A stretch of 64,000 bases of DNA, taken from Paraburkholderia caffeinitolerans. Its GTDB lineage: Bacteria; Pseudomonadota; Gammaproteobacteria; Burkholderiales; Burkholderiaceae. The DNA is taken from assembly GCF_902859945.1 (NCBI RefSeq), contig NZ_CADIKL010000015.1, positions 98,384 to 162,383 on the forward strand, written 5' to 3'. The position numbers were made by a program, and so were the translations under genes. Below the pieces are notes generated by a model. The model was given only the letters and a program-made list of their open reading frames with translations. It was not told the origin of the DNA and made no database searches. Positions 1-10,524 of the stretch are shown here, one piece after another. Position 1 is the stretch's first letter; the number at the start of each line of letters is the position of its first letter.

Positions 1-2
1 CG

Positions 3-2987
3 GCGGCGCTCACAGGCCGCGCCGCCGTGCATGAGCTTTTCATGCAGCGCGCGCAGGCATGGCAGGAAGGCGATACGCGCCCGCGGGGGCTGCCGCGCCG
101 CCTCGTGGTGTTCGGCATTTCGAGCCTGCCGCGCCAGTCGCTCGAAGTGCTCGCGGCGCTCGCGCGCTGGAGCCAGGTGCTGCTGTGCGTGCACAACCCG
201 TGCATGCATTATTGGGCCGATATCGTCGCCGACCAGGATCTGCTGCGCGCCCGGCACGCGCGCCAGCGCCGCCGTGCGGGCGCGCCCGCGGTGCTCGACG
301 AATCACAACTGCATCTGCACGCGCAGCCTTTGCTGGCGGCGTGGGGCAAGCAGGGGCGCGACTTCATCGGCCTGCTCGATGAATACGACAGCGACGAAGC
401 GCGCGAGACCTACGCGCCGCATTTCACGCGCATCGGCCAGCGCATCGATCTGTTCGATGGCGGCGATGCGCACACGCTGCTTCAGCAATTGCAGGACGAC
501 ATTCGCGATTTGCGGCCGCTCACGGAAACGCGCGAGCATTGGCCCGCCGTCGATCCGCAAGTGGACGAGTCGATCCGTTTTCACGTCGCGCATAGCGCCC
601 AGCGCGAAGTGGAGATCCTGCACGACCGGCTGCTCGCGGCGTTCGCGTCGGACCCGGCTTTGCGGCCGCGCGACGTGATCGTCATGGTGCCCGATATCGA
701 GGTCTACACGCCGCATATTCAGGCCGTGTTCGGCCTCGTCGATAGCGACGACCCGCGCTATATCCCGTTCAGCATCGCGGACCGCGCGCAGCGCGCGTTC
801 GATCCGCTGATCGGCGCGCTGGAAATGCTGCTCTCGCTGCCGCACGCGCGCGTGACGGTCAGCGACGTGCTCGACCTGCTAGAAGTGCCGACCGTGCGTG
901 CGCGCTTCGACATCGAGGCCGAGGATGTGCCTACGCTGCGCAACTGGATCGATGGCGCGAACATTCGTTGGGGCCTGCACGGCGAGCAGCGCGCGAGCCT
1001 CGGGCTGCCCCCGGGCGAAGACGCGAGCGCGCCCAATAGCTGGGCCTTCGGGCTGCGGCGCATGCTGCTCGGCTATGCGGCGGGCGATCGCTCGGGCACG
1101 TGGCGCGGCATCGAGCCGTATGCGGAAATCGGCGGGCTCGATGCCGCGCTGCTCGGGCCGCTCACGCGTCTCGTCGATGCACTCGATCACGCATGGCGCA
1201 CGCTGCGCGATCCGGCCAGCGTGGACGTCTGGTGCGAGCGCCTGCGCGCATTGATGGCCACGTTCTTTGCCGCTGACGAAGGCGAGGATGCCTATACGCT
1301 CGAACGTCTCGCGAGCGCGCTCGATACGTGGCGCGAAGCGTGTGACGAGGCCGCGCTCACGAATGCGTTGCCGCTTGCGATCGTTGCGGAGAACTGGCTC
1401 GGGCAGCTCGACGGCGGCGGCCTCGCGCAGCGCTTTTTCGCGGGCGCGGTAACGTTCGCGACGCTCATGCCGATGCGTGCGATTCCGTTTCGCTACGTCT
1501 GCCTGCTCGGCATGAACGACGGCGACTACCCGCGCAGCCGCACGCCGCTCGATTTCGACCTGATGCGGCGCGACTACCGGCCCGGGGACCGCTCGCGCCG
1601 CGAAGACGATCGTTATCTGTTTCTCGAAGCGCTACTTTCTGCACGCGATCATCTGCATATTTCGTGGGTGGGCCGCAGCGTGACCGATAACACGCCACGT
1701 CCGCCCTCGGTGCTCGTCGGCCAGTTGCGCGATCATCTGAAGACTGGCTGGCGGCTCGAGCACGACGAGGACGATGCGTCTCAAGCACCGCAGGCGCTGC
1801 TCGATGCGCTGACGATCGAGCATCGTCTGCAACCATTCAGCCCGGACTATTTCCCCGCTGACCAGAACAGCGCAACGCTCTATACCTATGCGCACGAATG
1901 GAGCCGTCCCGCACCGCTGGCCGGCGCGGCGCAGGCGGATGCGCCATTGCCCGCGTCCGAGCGCGATGAGCCGCTTTCCGTGCGTGAACTCGGCGAATTT
2001 CTGCGCGATCCGGTGCGCGCCTTCTTTCGTCAACGCTTGCGCGTGGGGCTCGAAATGCAGGACGAGGCGAGCGAGAATCACGAGCCCTTTGCAGTGGATG
2101 CCTTGCAGGCGTGGCAACTGCAGGACGAATTGATTCGCGCGCAGATGACGGCGCTGGAGCGCGGCGAGGAAGATCTCGAAGCCGTGGCGCGCGCGCGGCT
2201 CGATCGCATGCACCGCAGCGGCGATCTGGCGGCGGGCGGCTTCGGCGAGGTCATCGGCGAGGAATTGCTCGCACCGATGCAGGACCTGTTCGACGCATGG
2301 CGCAAGGCGCTCGCGCGCTGGCCCACGCCGCTTGCGCGCCAATACGAAATTCGTCTCGATGTGCAGATCGATGGCCGCGCGATAGTGCTTCAGGACTGGA
2401 TTGACGACGTGCGCGAAGGCGAGGGCGGTGCACTGGGGCGCGTCATTCTCGATGCTGGAACGCTCGTGAAGGACAACAAATATCGCGGCGATCGTCTCGT
2501 CGCTTATTGGGTCGCGCATGTCGCCGCGCAACTCGCGGCGGGTGCGGTGACCACGGTGATCGTGAGCAAGGTGGGCGTGGTGGAGTTCGCGCCCGTCGCG
2601 CCGGAAGTCGCGCGCCCGTGGCTGCTCGCATTGCTCGCGGCCTGGGACGAAGGCGGGCGCAGGCCGTTGCCGCTTGCGGTGAAGACCGCGTTTGCGTGGC
2701 TGCGCAAGCTGCCGGCGGAATTCGATCCGGCGTCTTCAGCGGCGCCGCCAGAGGCGTGGGATGCTGCGCGCACGGCGTATGAGGGAGCCGTGCGTGTGAC
2801 CGGCGAGCGTGATACCAACCCCTATCTGCGCAGGGCGTTTGCCGATTTCGATCGGCTCGCGGAAGACGATGAATTCGTTGCGCTGGCAACTTCATTGCTG
2901 ATGCCGGTGCAGCGGGCCCCGCTTGCCTCGTCGAAGCCCGAGCGTGCCGCGCCGAATGTTGCCGATACCGCTGGAGAAGCCGAATGA
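3..2987 (+). CDS. recC: RecC, exonuclease V gamma subunit (5' end missing)
   Basis: RecC is the Chi-recognising, non-catalytic subunit of the RecBCD helicase-nuclease that processes double-strand ends for recombination and degrades foreign linear DNA. The reading frame is open to the window edge, and the first visible residues (VFGISSLP, then HNPCMHYWADI) match a stretch that lies roughly 200 residues into RecC proteins, so about 150-200 N-terminal residues are outside the window. The C-terminal part holds the inactive nuclease-like fold (around LSVRELGEFLRDPVRAFF, near base 1975). The stop codon overlaps the recB start (ATGA), so recC, recB and recD are translationally coupled. No frameshift was seen. 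Confidence 0.93.
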   Translation, partial: AALTGRAAVHELFMQRAQAWQEGDTRPRGLPRRLVVFGISSLPRQSLEVLAALARWSQVLLCVHNPCMHYWADIVADQDLLRARHARQRRRAGAPAVLDESQLHLHAQPLLAAWGKQGRDFIGLLDEYDSDEARETYAPHFTRIGQRIDLFDGGDAHTLLQQLQDDIRDLRPLTETREHWPAVDPQVDESIRFHVAHSAQREVEILHDRLLAAFASDPALRPRDVIVMVPDIEVYTPHIQAVFGLVDSDDPRYIPFSIADRAQRAFDPLIGALEMLLSLPHARVTVSDVLDLLEVPTVRARFDIEAEDVPTLRNWIDGANIRWGLHGEQRASLGLPPGEDASAPNSWAFGLRRMLLGYAAGDRSGTWRGIEPYAEIGGLDAALLGPLTRLVDALDHAWRTLRDPASVDVWCERLRALMATFFAADEGEDAYTLERLASALDTWREACDEAALTNALPLAIVAENWLGQLDGGGLAQRFFAGAVTFATLMPMRAIPFRYVCLLGMNDGDYPRSRTPLDFDLMRRDYRPGDRSRREDDRYLFLEALLSARDHLHISWVGRSVTDNTPRPPSVLVGQLRDHLKTGWRLEHDEDDASQAPQALLDALTIEHRLQPFSPDYFPADQNSATLYTYAHEWSRPAPLAGAAQADAPLPASERDEPLSVRELGEFLRDPVRAFFRQRLRVGLEMQDEASENHEPFAVDALQAWQLQDELIRAQMTALERGEEDLEAVARARLDRMHRSGDLAAGGFGEVIGEELLAPMQDLFDAWRKALARWPTPLARQYEIRLDVQIDGRAIVLQDWIDDVREGEGGALGRVILDAGTLVKDNKYRGDRLVAYWVAHVAAQLAAGAVTTVIVSKVGVVEFAPVAPEVARPWLLALLAAWDEGGRRPLPLAVKTAFAWLRKLPAEFDPASSAAPPEAWDAARTAYEGAVRVTGERDTNPYLRRAFADFDRLAEDDEFVALATSLLMPVQRAPLASSKPERAAPNVADTAGEAE

Positions 2988-5900
2988 CCCCGCACGTGAC
3001 CCCGCACATGACCCCGGCGGACGACATGGTTGCCGACGTGCTGGAGCCGTTGCGCTTTCCGCTTCATGGCAGCCGCCTGATCGAAGCGAGCGCGGGCACC
3101 GGCAAGACGTTCACGATTGCGATGCTGTACGTGCGGCTCGTGCTTGGTCACAGCGGGCAAGACGCAGACGCTGAACATGACGAAACGGCGGGCGCGCACG
3201 AGGGCATGCGCCCTTTGACGCCACCCGAGATTCTTGTGGTGACCTTCACGGACGCCGCCACGAAGGAGCTGCGCGAACGCATTCGCGCACGATTGATCGA
3301 AGCGGCCGAGTATTTTCGCGCGCTGCCCGAAGACATTGGGCTGCGTTCGCCCGGCAGCGATCTGTTGCACGATCTGCGTGTGGAGTACGCGCCCGAGCGG
3401 TGGCCCGCATGCGCGCGACGCCTCCAGCTCGCCGCCGAATGGATGGACGAGGCCGCCGTTTCTACGATCCACGGCTGGTGCAATCGCATGCTTAGTGAGC
3501 ATGCGTTCGATAGCGACAGCCTTTTCTCGCAGACGCTGGAGACCGATCAGACCGAATTGCGGGCCGAGGTGGTGCGAGACTATTGGCGCACTTTCATGGC
3601 GGCGCTCGATGCGCAGGGCGCGGGGGAAGTGCGGGAATGGTTCGCGAGTCCCGATGACTTGCATGGCGCGATTCGCGGCTTGCTTGCGCACACGGATCTG
3701 CTGCCCGATGCGCCGGCGCCCGAGGTAGCATTGCGCGATGCCCGCGAGCGGGCCCAACAAGCGCTTGAAGCGCTCAAGGAACCGTGGCGTGCCGGCGTCG
3801 ACGAAGCGCAGGCGCTGATCGCAGCAGCGCGCGCAAAGAAGCAGTTCGACGCGAAGAAGCTGAATACCCGGTACTGCGAAATGTGGTTCGAAAAGCTGCG
3901 TGAGTGGGCGAACGATCCGCTGAGCACTCATCCCGGCTTCAAGGACGATGCAGCAGTGTGGACGCGTCTCACGCCAGCCGGGCTTGCCGAAATCTGGAAG
4001 GACGGCGAGCCGCCCGCTCACGCGTGCTTCGCTGCGATGGCGACGTTGCGCGAGGCGCTCGCTGCTCGCCCCGAGGCGAAGCTGCCCATTCTGTGCCACG
4101 CCGCGCGCTGGATTGCGCAGCGCTTCGAGCAGGAAGAAGCCCGTCGTTCGCAAATGGGTTTCGACGACTTGCTCACGCGTTTGCTTGCCGCGTTGAAGAA
4201 GCCCAACGGGCCGCGTCTTGCCGAGATCATTCGCAAGCAATATCCGGTTGCGCTGATCGACGAGTTCCAGGACACCGATCCGGTGCAGTATCAGATCTTC
4301 GATTCGGTCTACGACATCGAAGCGAGTCGCAGCGAGACGGCCATCGTCTTGATCGGCGATCCCAAGCAAGCGATCTATGCGTTTCGCGGCGCCGATATTT
4401 ATACCTACTTGCGCGCGCGGCGCGCGTGCGCGGGGCGTCTTTATACGTTGAAGAAGAATTTCCGCTCCACGCGCGCGATGGTCGATGCGGTGAACCGGTG
4501 CTTCGAAGCCGCGGAATCACGCCCGGAAGGCAGCGGTGCGTTTCTGTTTCGCGGCGCGCAAGGCGAGACGAATGCGTTGCCGTTCGTCGCGGCTCAGGCG
4601 CATGGCCGTGCCGACGAACTGGTTGCGGGCGACAGCGCACTCGCGGCGCTGAACATATGGTGGTTGCCGGCCCCGGAAGACGGCAAGCCGTTGAGCAAGA
4701 CCGCGTATTTCGCCAGCATGGCTGCGAGCTGTGCGAGTGAAATGGTGCGTCTGCTCAATCTGGGCCAGGCGCAGGCAGCAGGCTTCGCAGGCGAGCATGG
4801 AATGAAGCCCTTGCGGCCCTCCGACATGGCCGTGCTCGTGAACAATCGCGACGAAGCGCGCGCGATTCGTGAGGCGCTCGCGCAGCGTGGCGTGCGCAGC
4901 GTTTATCTGTCCGATCGCGATTCCGTTTATCAAACGGCGCAGGCCGAGGAGTTGCGCTACTGGCTGGGCGCTTGCGCGGAACCCGACGACGGCCGCCTCG
5001 TGCGCAGCGCGCTCGCCACGGCTTCGCTCGGGCTCGTGTGGGGCGAGCTCGACGCGCTCGGCCGCGATGAAATCGCGTGGGAAGCGCGCGTGCTGCAATT
5101 CCGTGGCTATCGCGAGGTGTGGCGCAAGAAGGGCGTGCTGCCGATGCTGCGGCGTTTGCTCAACGACTTTCATGTGCCGCAGCGTTTGCTTGGGCTGAGC
5201 GCGGCTTCGGGCCTCAATGGCGAACGCGCGCTCACGAATCTGCTGCATCTGGCCGAACTGCTTCAGCAGGCCAGCACGCAGCTCGATGGCGAGCACGCAC
5301 TGATTCGCTATCTCGACGAGCAGCGCGACGACGAAAGCGCAGGCGGTGGAGGCGACGCGCGCCAGCTGCGCCTCGAAAGCGATGCGGGACTCGTTCAGGT
5401 GGTGACGATCCACAAGTCGAAGGGGCTTGAATACCCGCTCGTGTTTTTGCCGTTCGCATGTGCGCATCGCGCCGTAAAGGACGACGACGTGCCGTTCAAA
5501 TGGCACGATGAAAACGGCGATCTGCATGTCACGCTCGAAGCGGAACCACGCGTGCTCGTACAGGCCGACCGCGAGCGGCTTGGCGAGGATCTGCGCAAGC
5601 TGTACGTCGCGCTCACGCGTGCGCGTTACGCGACGTGGATCGGCTACGCCCCGGTGCAAAGCGTGGAAGCGAGCGCGTTCGGCTACCTCGTGGGGGGCGG
5701 GGCGGCGTTGCCGGCGGACCAGAGCGAGACACTGCTCGAAACATTGCGTGGATCGTGCGCGGACATTGCCGTGGCGCACGCGCCCGAGCCTGGCAACGAA
5801 ATGTTCGCCCTGCAGGGACCGGACGCGGTGCGCGGGCGCGCCCGCATGTTCCCGCGCCGCGCACGCACGCCCTGGTGGGTCGCGAGCTATTCGAGCCTGA

Positions 5901-6835
5901 AGACGGTGGAGGGTGCACAAGATGCCTACGCGGCGCGCGTGGAAGAGGAGGCGCGCACGGCCCCTGACACGCGTGGCGAAGACGTGTTCCTCGAACTGCT
6001 GGGCGCAAGCGCGCCCATTGGCGAAGATGCCGAACTGGTCGTGACTGAGGCCAGCGCGATCGCACCGATGCACGGCTTTGAGCGTGGCGCGGATGCAGGC
6101 AGCTTCCTGCATGAACTGATGGAGTGGGTCGCGAACGAGGGCTTCGCGGAAATCGCGCTAGAGCCCGACACGGCGCGTTTGCGCGATATGATCGCGCGCC
6201 GTTGCAGCGTGCGCGGCTGGGATCGCTGGATCGACACGCTCACACAGTGGATGCTGGAATTCATCAGCATGCCTTTGCATTTGCCGCCGATCGACGGCGA
6301 GGCCGTGCCGCCCGTCCAGCTCTCGTCGCTCGACAAGCCGTCGTATATGGCCGAAATGGAGTTCTGGGTCGCGGTGCACAAGGTGGCCACGCAGGAACTC
6401 GATGCGTTGGTCACGGAAATGACACTCGACGGCGCGGCCCGCCCGCCGCTCGATGCGACGCGGCTGAACGGCATGCTAAAGGGCTTTATCGACCTCGTGT
6501 TCATTCACGAGGGCCGCTATTACGTGGCTGATTACAAATCAAACTGGCTCGGCCCCGACGACGCTTCCTATACACCTGCAAGAATGCGTTCGCAAATCCT
6601 CCACTCGCGCTATGAATTGCAATACGTGTTGTATCTGTTTGCGCTTCACCGCTTGCTCAAGTCGCGGCTGCCTGACTACGACTACGACCGCCACGTGGGC
6701 GGCGCGGTCTATATGTTCCTGCGCGGCGGCCACTCGCCGAGCCAGGGCTTGCATTGCGAACGCCCGCCGCGCGAACTGATCGAGCAACTCGATGCGTTGT
6801 TCGCGCATCACGGCGCGCAGGAGAACGCAGCATGA
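2984..6835 (+). CDS. recB: RecB, exonuclease V beta subunit
   Basis: RecB is the 3'-5' superfamily 1A helicase and the single nuclease of RecBCD. Walker A (ASAGTGKT) is at residues 35-42, Walker B/motif II (LIDEFQDTDP) near residue 424, the GDPKQAIYAFRGAD motif follows, and helicase motif VI-type residues (LYVALTRARY) are near residue 870. The C-terminal nuclease domain has the catalytic ADYKSNWLG motif near residue 1180. The length, 1283 aa, is normal for the family. The ATG lies inside the recC stop (ATGA). Further in-frame ATGs at residues 9 and 15 are possible starts, because the first dozen residues are a repetitive TPH/TP stretch. The stop overlaps recD in the same way. Confidence 0.96.
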   Translation: MTPHVTPHMTPADDMVADVLEPLRFPLHGSRLIEASAGTGKTFTIAMLYVRLVLGHSGQDADAEHDETAGAHEGMRPLTPPEILVVTFTDAATKELRERIRARLIEAAEYFRALPEDIGLRSPGSDLLHDLRVEYAPERWPACARRLQLAAEWMDEAAVSTIHGWCNRMLSEHAFDSDSLFSQTLETDQTELRAEVVRDYWRTFMAALDAQGAGEVREWFASPDDLHGAIRGLLAHTDLLPDAPAPEVALRDARERAQQALEALKEPWRAGVDEAQALIAAARAKKQFDAKKLNTRYCEMWFEKLREWANDPLSTHPGFKDDAAVWTRLTPAGLAEIWKDGEPPAHACFAAMATLREALAARPEAKLPILCHAARWIAQRFEQEEARRSQMGFDDLLTRLLAALKKPNGPRLAEIIRKQYPVALIDEFQDTDPVQYQIFDSVYDIEASRSETAIVLIGDPKQAIYAFRGADIYTYLRARRACAGRLYTLKKNFRSTRAMVDAVNRCFEAAESRPEGSGAFLFRGAQGETNALPFVAAQAHGRADELVAGDSALAALNIWWLPAPEDGKPLSKTAYFASMAASCASEMVRLLNLGQAQAAGFAGEHGMKPLRPSDMAVLVNNRDEARAIREALAQRGVRSVYLSDRDSVYQTAQAEELRYWLGACAEPDDGRLVRSALATASLGLVWGELDALGRDEIAWEARVLQFRGYREVWRKKGVLPMLRRLLNDFHVPQRLLGLSAASGLNGERALTNLLHLAELLQQASTQLDGEHALIRYLDEQRDDESAGGGGDARQLRLESDAGLVQVVTIHKSKGLEYPLVFLPFACAHRAVKDDDVPFKWHDENGDLHVTLEAEPRVLVQADRERLGEDLRKLYVALTRARYATWIGYAPVQSVEASAFGYLVGGGAALPADQSETLLETLRGSCADIAVAHAPEPGNEMFALQGPDAVRGRARMFPRRARTPWWVASYSSLKTVEGAQDAYAARVEEEARTAPDTRGEDVFLELLGASAPIGEDAELVVTEASAIAPMHGFERGADAGSFLHELMEWVANEGFAEIALEPDTARLRDMIARRCSVRGWDRWIDTLTQWMLEFISMPLHLPPIDGEAVPPVQLSSLDKPSYMAEMEFWVAVHKVATQELDALVTEMTLDGAARPPLDATRLNGMLKGFIDLVFIHEGRYYVADYKSNWLGPDDASYTPARMRSQILHSRYELQYVLYLFALHRLLKSRLPDYDYDRHVGGAVYMFLRGGHSPSQGLHCERPPRELIEQLDALFAHHGAQENAA

Positions 6836-9117
6836 CGAAGCGACGTACCACGGGGGCGCGCGAGCCGAAGGACGGCATAGGCGTGACTGGCGATCTGTTC
6901 GCGCAGTTCGACGAGCCGCTCGATGCCGGGCAGGACGAGACGGCGAATGAGCCGGTAGGCAGCACTGTTCAGTCCGATAGGGTTGTGCGTGCAACATCAA
7001 TCGAATCGTCGGCGCAGATGCTCGGCACGCTCGGCCGTTGGGTCGAGCGCGGCTGGCTGCGCACGCTCGATGGCGCCTTTGCCCGCTTTCTGCTCGACGA
7101 AGCGCCCGACGCGCCGCCGCTCTTGTTGCTGGCCGCTGCGCTTGCGAGTCATCAATTGGGACGTGGGCATGTTTGTCTCGACTTGCAGGCGACGCTCGAC
7201 GATCCGGCGTTCGCGCTTTCCTTGCCGCCCGACGGCCCGCAGTTGCCCACCGACGAGCCGCCGCTGCCGCCCGCCGAGGTGCTGGCTGGCGTGACGCTCA
7301 CGCAGTGGCTGGGCGCACTCGACGCACCCGACCTGGCCGGGCGCGACCACGGCACCACGCCGCTCGTGCTGGCGGGCACGCGTCTCTATCTGCGGCGCTA
7401 CTGGCAGTACGAGCAGGACGTGCGCGCGGGCATCGAGGCGCGGCTCGCGCTGGGCGCACGGCTCGAGGCTGGGTTGCCCGCATCGCGCGCGCGCTCGGCG
7501 CTCGACATTCTGTTCGAGCCGCGCCGCGCCGATGCGAAAGGCGCGGACTGGCAGAAGCTCGCTTGTGCGCTCGCAGCGCGCAGCGCCTTCGGCATCATCA
7601 CCGGCGGCCCCGGCACGGGCAAAACCACTACGGTTGTGAAATTGCTCGCGCTATTGCAGACGCTTGCGCTCGGCCAGGCGGCAGAGGGCGGGCGGCCGCT
7701 GCGGATTCGCCTCGCGGCGCCTACCGGCAAGGCGGCGGCGCGCCTGAATGAATCGATCGCCGGGGCCGTCGCACGGCTGCCGTTCGAGGCGCTTGCGCAG
7801 CAGGTGGGCACACAGCAGGTGGATGCCGCCATGCTGCGCAGTGCGATTCCCACCACGGTGACCACCTTGCACCGCGTGCTCGGCACGCGGCCGGGCAGCC
7901 GGCGCTTTCGTCACGATGCCGGTAATCCGCTGCCCGTGGACGTGCTCGTGATCGACGAGGCCTCGATGGTCGATCTCGAGATGATGGCGGCCGTGCTCGA
8001 CGCCTTGCCGCCCACGGCGCGTCTCGTCCTGCTCGGCGACAAGGACCAATTGGCCTCGGTGGAGGCCGGCGCGGTGCTGGGCGAGCTCTGCAACCGCGCG
8101 CGTGAAGGCCACTATACGCAAGCCTCGTGTGCCTGGCTCGAAGCCGCGACGGGCGAACGAATCGATGCCGGGATGCTCGACGCGCACGGCACGCCGCTCG
8201 ATCAGGCGGTGGCGATGCTGCGCGAGAGCCACCGTTTCGCATCGGAAAGCGGGATCGGCGCGCTTGCCGAACTCGTCAATGTGGGCGATGCCACGGGCGT
8301 GGCGAAAATCTGGCGACACGGTTACGCGGATCTTGCACGGCTCATCTGCCCCGCGCACGACGACGCGCCGCTGCGCGCGCTGATCGTCGATGGCGTCATG
8401 AGCGAAACCCGCGCCGAACAAGATGCACGCGAGCGGCATGCGGACACCGCGCAGCGGCGCGGCTACCGGCATTACCTGGTCACGATGGGCGCTTTGCGTC
8501 CCGCGCCGGGTGCATCGCCCGAGGCGTTGTCCGAATGGGCGGCGGCGGTGCTGAAGGCGCACACGGAGTTCCAGTTGCTGTGCGCGCTGCGACGTGGTGC
8601 ATGGGGCGTGGACGGGCTCAACCGGCGCGTCGCGCGGATTCTGCAGGAAGAAGGGCTGATCGATCCGCTCGGTGACTGGTACGCGGGCCGTCCGGTGCTC
8701 GTCACGCATAACGACTACGAACTGGGCTTGATGAATGGCGATATCGGCATCGCGCTGGATTTGCCGGTGGAGGCTGGCGCGCCCCCGGTGCTGCGCGTGG
8801 CGTTTCCGGCCGGCGACGGCACGGGCGGCGTGAAATGGGTGTCGCCGAGCCGCTTGCAGGGTGTCGAGACCGTATTCGCCCTGACCGTCCACAAGTCCCA
8901 GGGCTCGGAGTTTACGCACGCGGCGCTCGTGCTGCCCGATACCTACAGTCCGATTCTCACGCGCGAACTCGTCTACACCGGCATCACCCGTGCGCGCGCG
9001 TTTCTCACGCTGGCGCTTCCCGAAGGGCGTTCGGTGCTCGACCGCGCGGTGCAGGCGAAGGTCCAGCGTGCGAGCGGCTTGATGGCGGGTCTTGCCCGCG
9101 ATGCCGCTGCTGCCTGA
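6832..9117 (+). CDS. recD: RecD, exonuclease V alpha subunit
   Basis: RecD is the 5'-3' superfamily 1B helicase subunit of RecBCD. The ATG at 6832 overlaps the recB stop codon (ATGA), matching the recC/recB junction, and gives 761 aa; a longer frame upstream lies inside recB and is not used. An N-terminal RecB-interacting region covers roughly the first 200 residues. Walker A (GGPGTGKTT) is near residue 257, Walker B (VIDEASMVD) near 372, the GDKDQLASVEAG motif follows, and the C-terminal UvrD-like motif (TVHKSQGSEF) is near 684, followed by YTGITRAR. The order recC-recB-recD without an intervening gene is usual in Burkholderiales. A hairpin at 9173-9210 may end the transcript. Confidence 0.95.
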   Translation: MTKRRTTGAREPKDGIGVTGDLFAQFDEPLDAGQDETANEPVGSTVQSDRVVRATSIESSAQMLGTLGRWVERGWLRTLDGAFARFLLDEAPDAPPLLLLAAALASHQLGRGHVCLDLQATLDDPAFALSLPPDGPQLPTDEPPLPPAEVLAGVTLTQWLGALDAPDLAGRDHGTTPLVLAGTRLYLRRYWQYEQDVRAGIEARLALGARLEAGLPASRARSALDILFEPRRADAKGADWQKLACALAARSAFGIITGGPGTGKTTTVVKLLALLQTLALGQAAEGGRPLRIRLAAPTGKAAARLNESIAGAVARLPFEALAQQVGTQQVDAAMLRSAIPTTVTTLHRVLGTRPGSRRFRHDAGNPLPVDVLVIDEASMVDLEMMAAVLDALPPTARLVLLGDKDQLASVEAGAVLGELCNRAREGHYTQASCAWLEAATGERIDAGMLDAHGTPLDQAVAMLRESHRFASESGIGALAELVNVGDATGVAKIWRHGYADLARLICPAHDDAPLRALIVDGVMSETRAEQDARERHADTAQRRGYRHYLVTMGALRPAPGASPEALSEWAAAVLKAHTEFQLLCALRRGAWGVDGLNRRVARILQEEGLIDPLGDWYAGRPVLVTHNDYELGLMNGDIGIALDLPVEAGAPPVLRVAFPAGDGTGGVKWVSPSRLQGVETVFALTVHKSQGSEFTHAALVLPDTYSPILTRELVYTGITRARAFLTLALPEGRSVLDRAVQAKVQRASGLMAGLARDAAAA

Positions 9118-9172
9118 GGCCGGATGGCTGTATCGCCGGGCCGGAGTTTCTCATCCGATAGCGAGAAAATAA

Positions 9173-9210
9173 AACGGTCGAGCCGCGCAGGCCTGCGCGG
9201 CTCGACCGTT
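9173..9210 (-). terminator. Perfect 38-bp palindrome, intrinsic terminator of ohr
   Basis: Two arms of 19 bases (9173-9191 and 9192-9210) are exact reverse complements with no spacer, so the RNA hairpin would have a very long GC-rich stem. Read on the minus strand, the stem is followed directly by TTATTTTC, a U-rich tail, 35 bases beyond the ohr stop. It therefore fits a Rho-independent terminator for ohr. It also lies about 55 bases after recD and could block read-through in that direction, although the plus-strand side has no U-tract. Confidence 0.8.
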
Positions 9211-9244
9211 CCGATCGGAAATCGAGAAAATATCCGGCGCGTCG

Positions 9245-9670
<426 letters not shown>

Positions 9671-9848
9671 GACTGACTCTCCTGGGTGAGCGATGCAGCA
9701 GGTAGCGCTGCGGGTGTGAAGCGGTTGAAAATCGGCTGAATCATTAGTCGTCCAGACCGGACGCGGTCTTCGCGACGAACCGTGCTACGGCGCTACAGCG
9801 ACGATAACGATCATACGTGGCGTTCGCGTGATCATCGTCGCCTTAGTG

Positions 9849-9866
9849 CTATCTATTAATAGATAG
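9849..9866. promoter_or_regulatory. 18-bp palindrome upstream of ohr, candidate operator
   Basis: CTATCTATTAATAGATAG is a perfect palindrome lying between the end of the TetR gene and the start of ohr, about 180 bases before the ohr ATG. AT-rich palindromes of this size are typical of MarR (OhrR) and TetR operators. The core ATCTA half-site recurs in the palindrome upstream of the neighbouring TetR gene (10507-10524), which hints at one regulator for both. The binding protein is not known from the sequence. Confidence 0.5.
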
Positions 9867-9927
9867 ACAAATGGTGCTGCAAAAAGGCGGCAAGCCGCCT
9901 TCGTACAAATATTTCCGATCGTCCCTA

Positions 9928-10494
9928 TCAGGGAACGGCTTTCCACGTTGCTTCCACGTCTTCGAGCCGCGCCTTCGTATGAAACAGTCGGCTTGCCAGT
10001 ACGCTGCCCTGCAGCGCCGCGAACAATGTGCGCGCCGCGCTTTCGGGCTTGCCGCGCGCGACCAGCGTGCCTTCCTCTACGCCTTGTGCCAGCACTTTCG
10101 CGAGCCACGATTCGTTGGCGCGGAAAAACGCTTGCACGGCCTCACGCACCGTCTCGGGCAGCGTTCCGATGTCGGCGGCCAGCATGCCGCACAAGCAGAT
10201 CTGGTCGCCGTCACCAAGCGTCTTGCCGAACATCCGCGTATATCTCGTGAGTTTCTCGTTTGCGGGTAGCGCTGGGTCCACGGTCTGCAAGGCACGCATG
10301 ACTTCGCCGCTGTACTGATTCACCGCTTCGAGCACCAGGTCGTCTTTCGACGGGAAGTAATAGTGAATGCTCGACGTTTTCACGCCCACGAGTTCCGAAA
10401 GGTCGCGATAGCTGAAGCCGTTGTAGCCGCGCAGCATCATCAACGTGATGGCGTGGTCCAACACCTGCTCGCGTACTGTCAACTTCGTTTCCAT
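9928..10494 (-). CDS. TetR/AcrR family transcriptional regulator
   Basis: The protein is 188 aa from the ATG at 10494, with an N-terminal TetR helix-turn-helix (residues about 10-55, with YRDLSELVGVKTSSIHYYF as the recognition region) and a C-terminal ligand-binding helical domain. The longer frame that begins upstream would run through a palindrome (10507-10524) that looks like the gene's own operator, so the shorter start was chosen. It is transcribed toward ohr with about 257 bases between them. The domain resembles regulators of electrophile or peroxide stress, but the ligand cannot be read from the sequence. Its proximity to ohr, which lacks its usual OhrR partner, is suggestive only. 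Confidence 0.85.
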   Translation of the reverse strand: METKLTVREQVLDHAITLMMLRGYNGFSYRDLSELVGVKTSSIHYYFPSKDDLVLEAVNQYSGEVMRALQTVDPALPANEKLTRYTRMFGKTLGDGDQICLCGMLAADIGTLPETVREAVQAFFRANESWLAKVLAQGVEEGTLVARGKPESAARTLFAALQGSVLASRLFHTKARLEDVEATWKAVP

Positions 10495-10506
10495 GGGCTT
10501 CAATTT

Positions 10507-10524
10507 ATCTACTGGAAGGTAGAT
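10507..10524. promoter_or_regulatory. Inverted repeat upstream of the TetR gene, likely autoregulatory operator
   Basis: ATCTAC-TGGAAG-GTAGAT: two exact 6-base arms with a 6-base centre, 13 bases before the TetR start codon. Position and symmetry fit a TetR-family self-repression site. It shares the ATCTA half-site with the palindrome at 9849-9866. Confidence 0.55.

Noticed and set aside
2822..4369. Minus-strand open frame of about 515 codons inside recB
   Set aside because: Antisense shadow of recB; no start signal, no family pattern.
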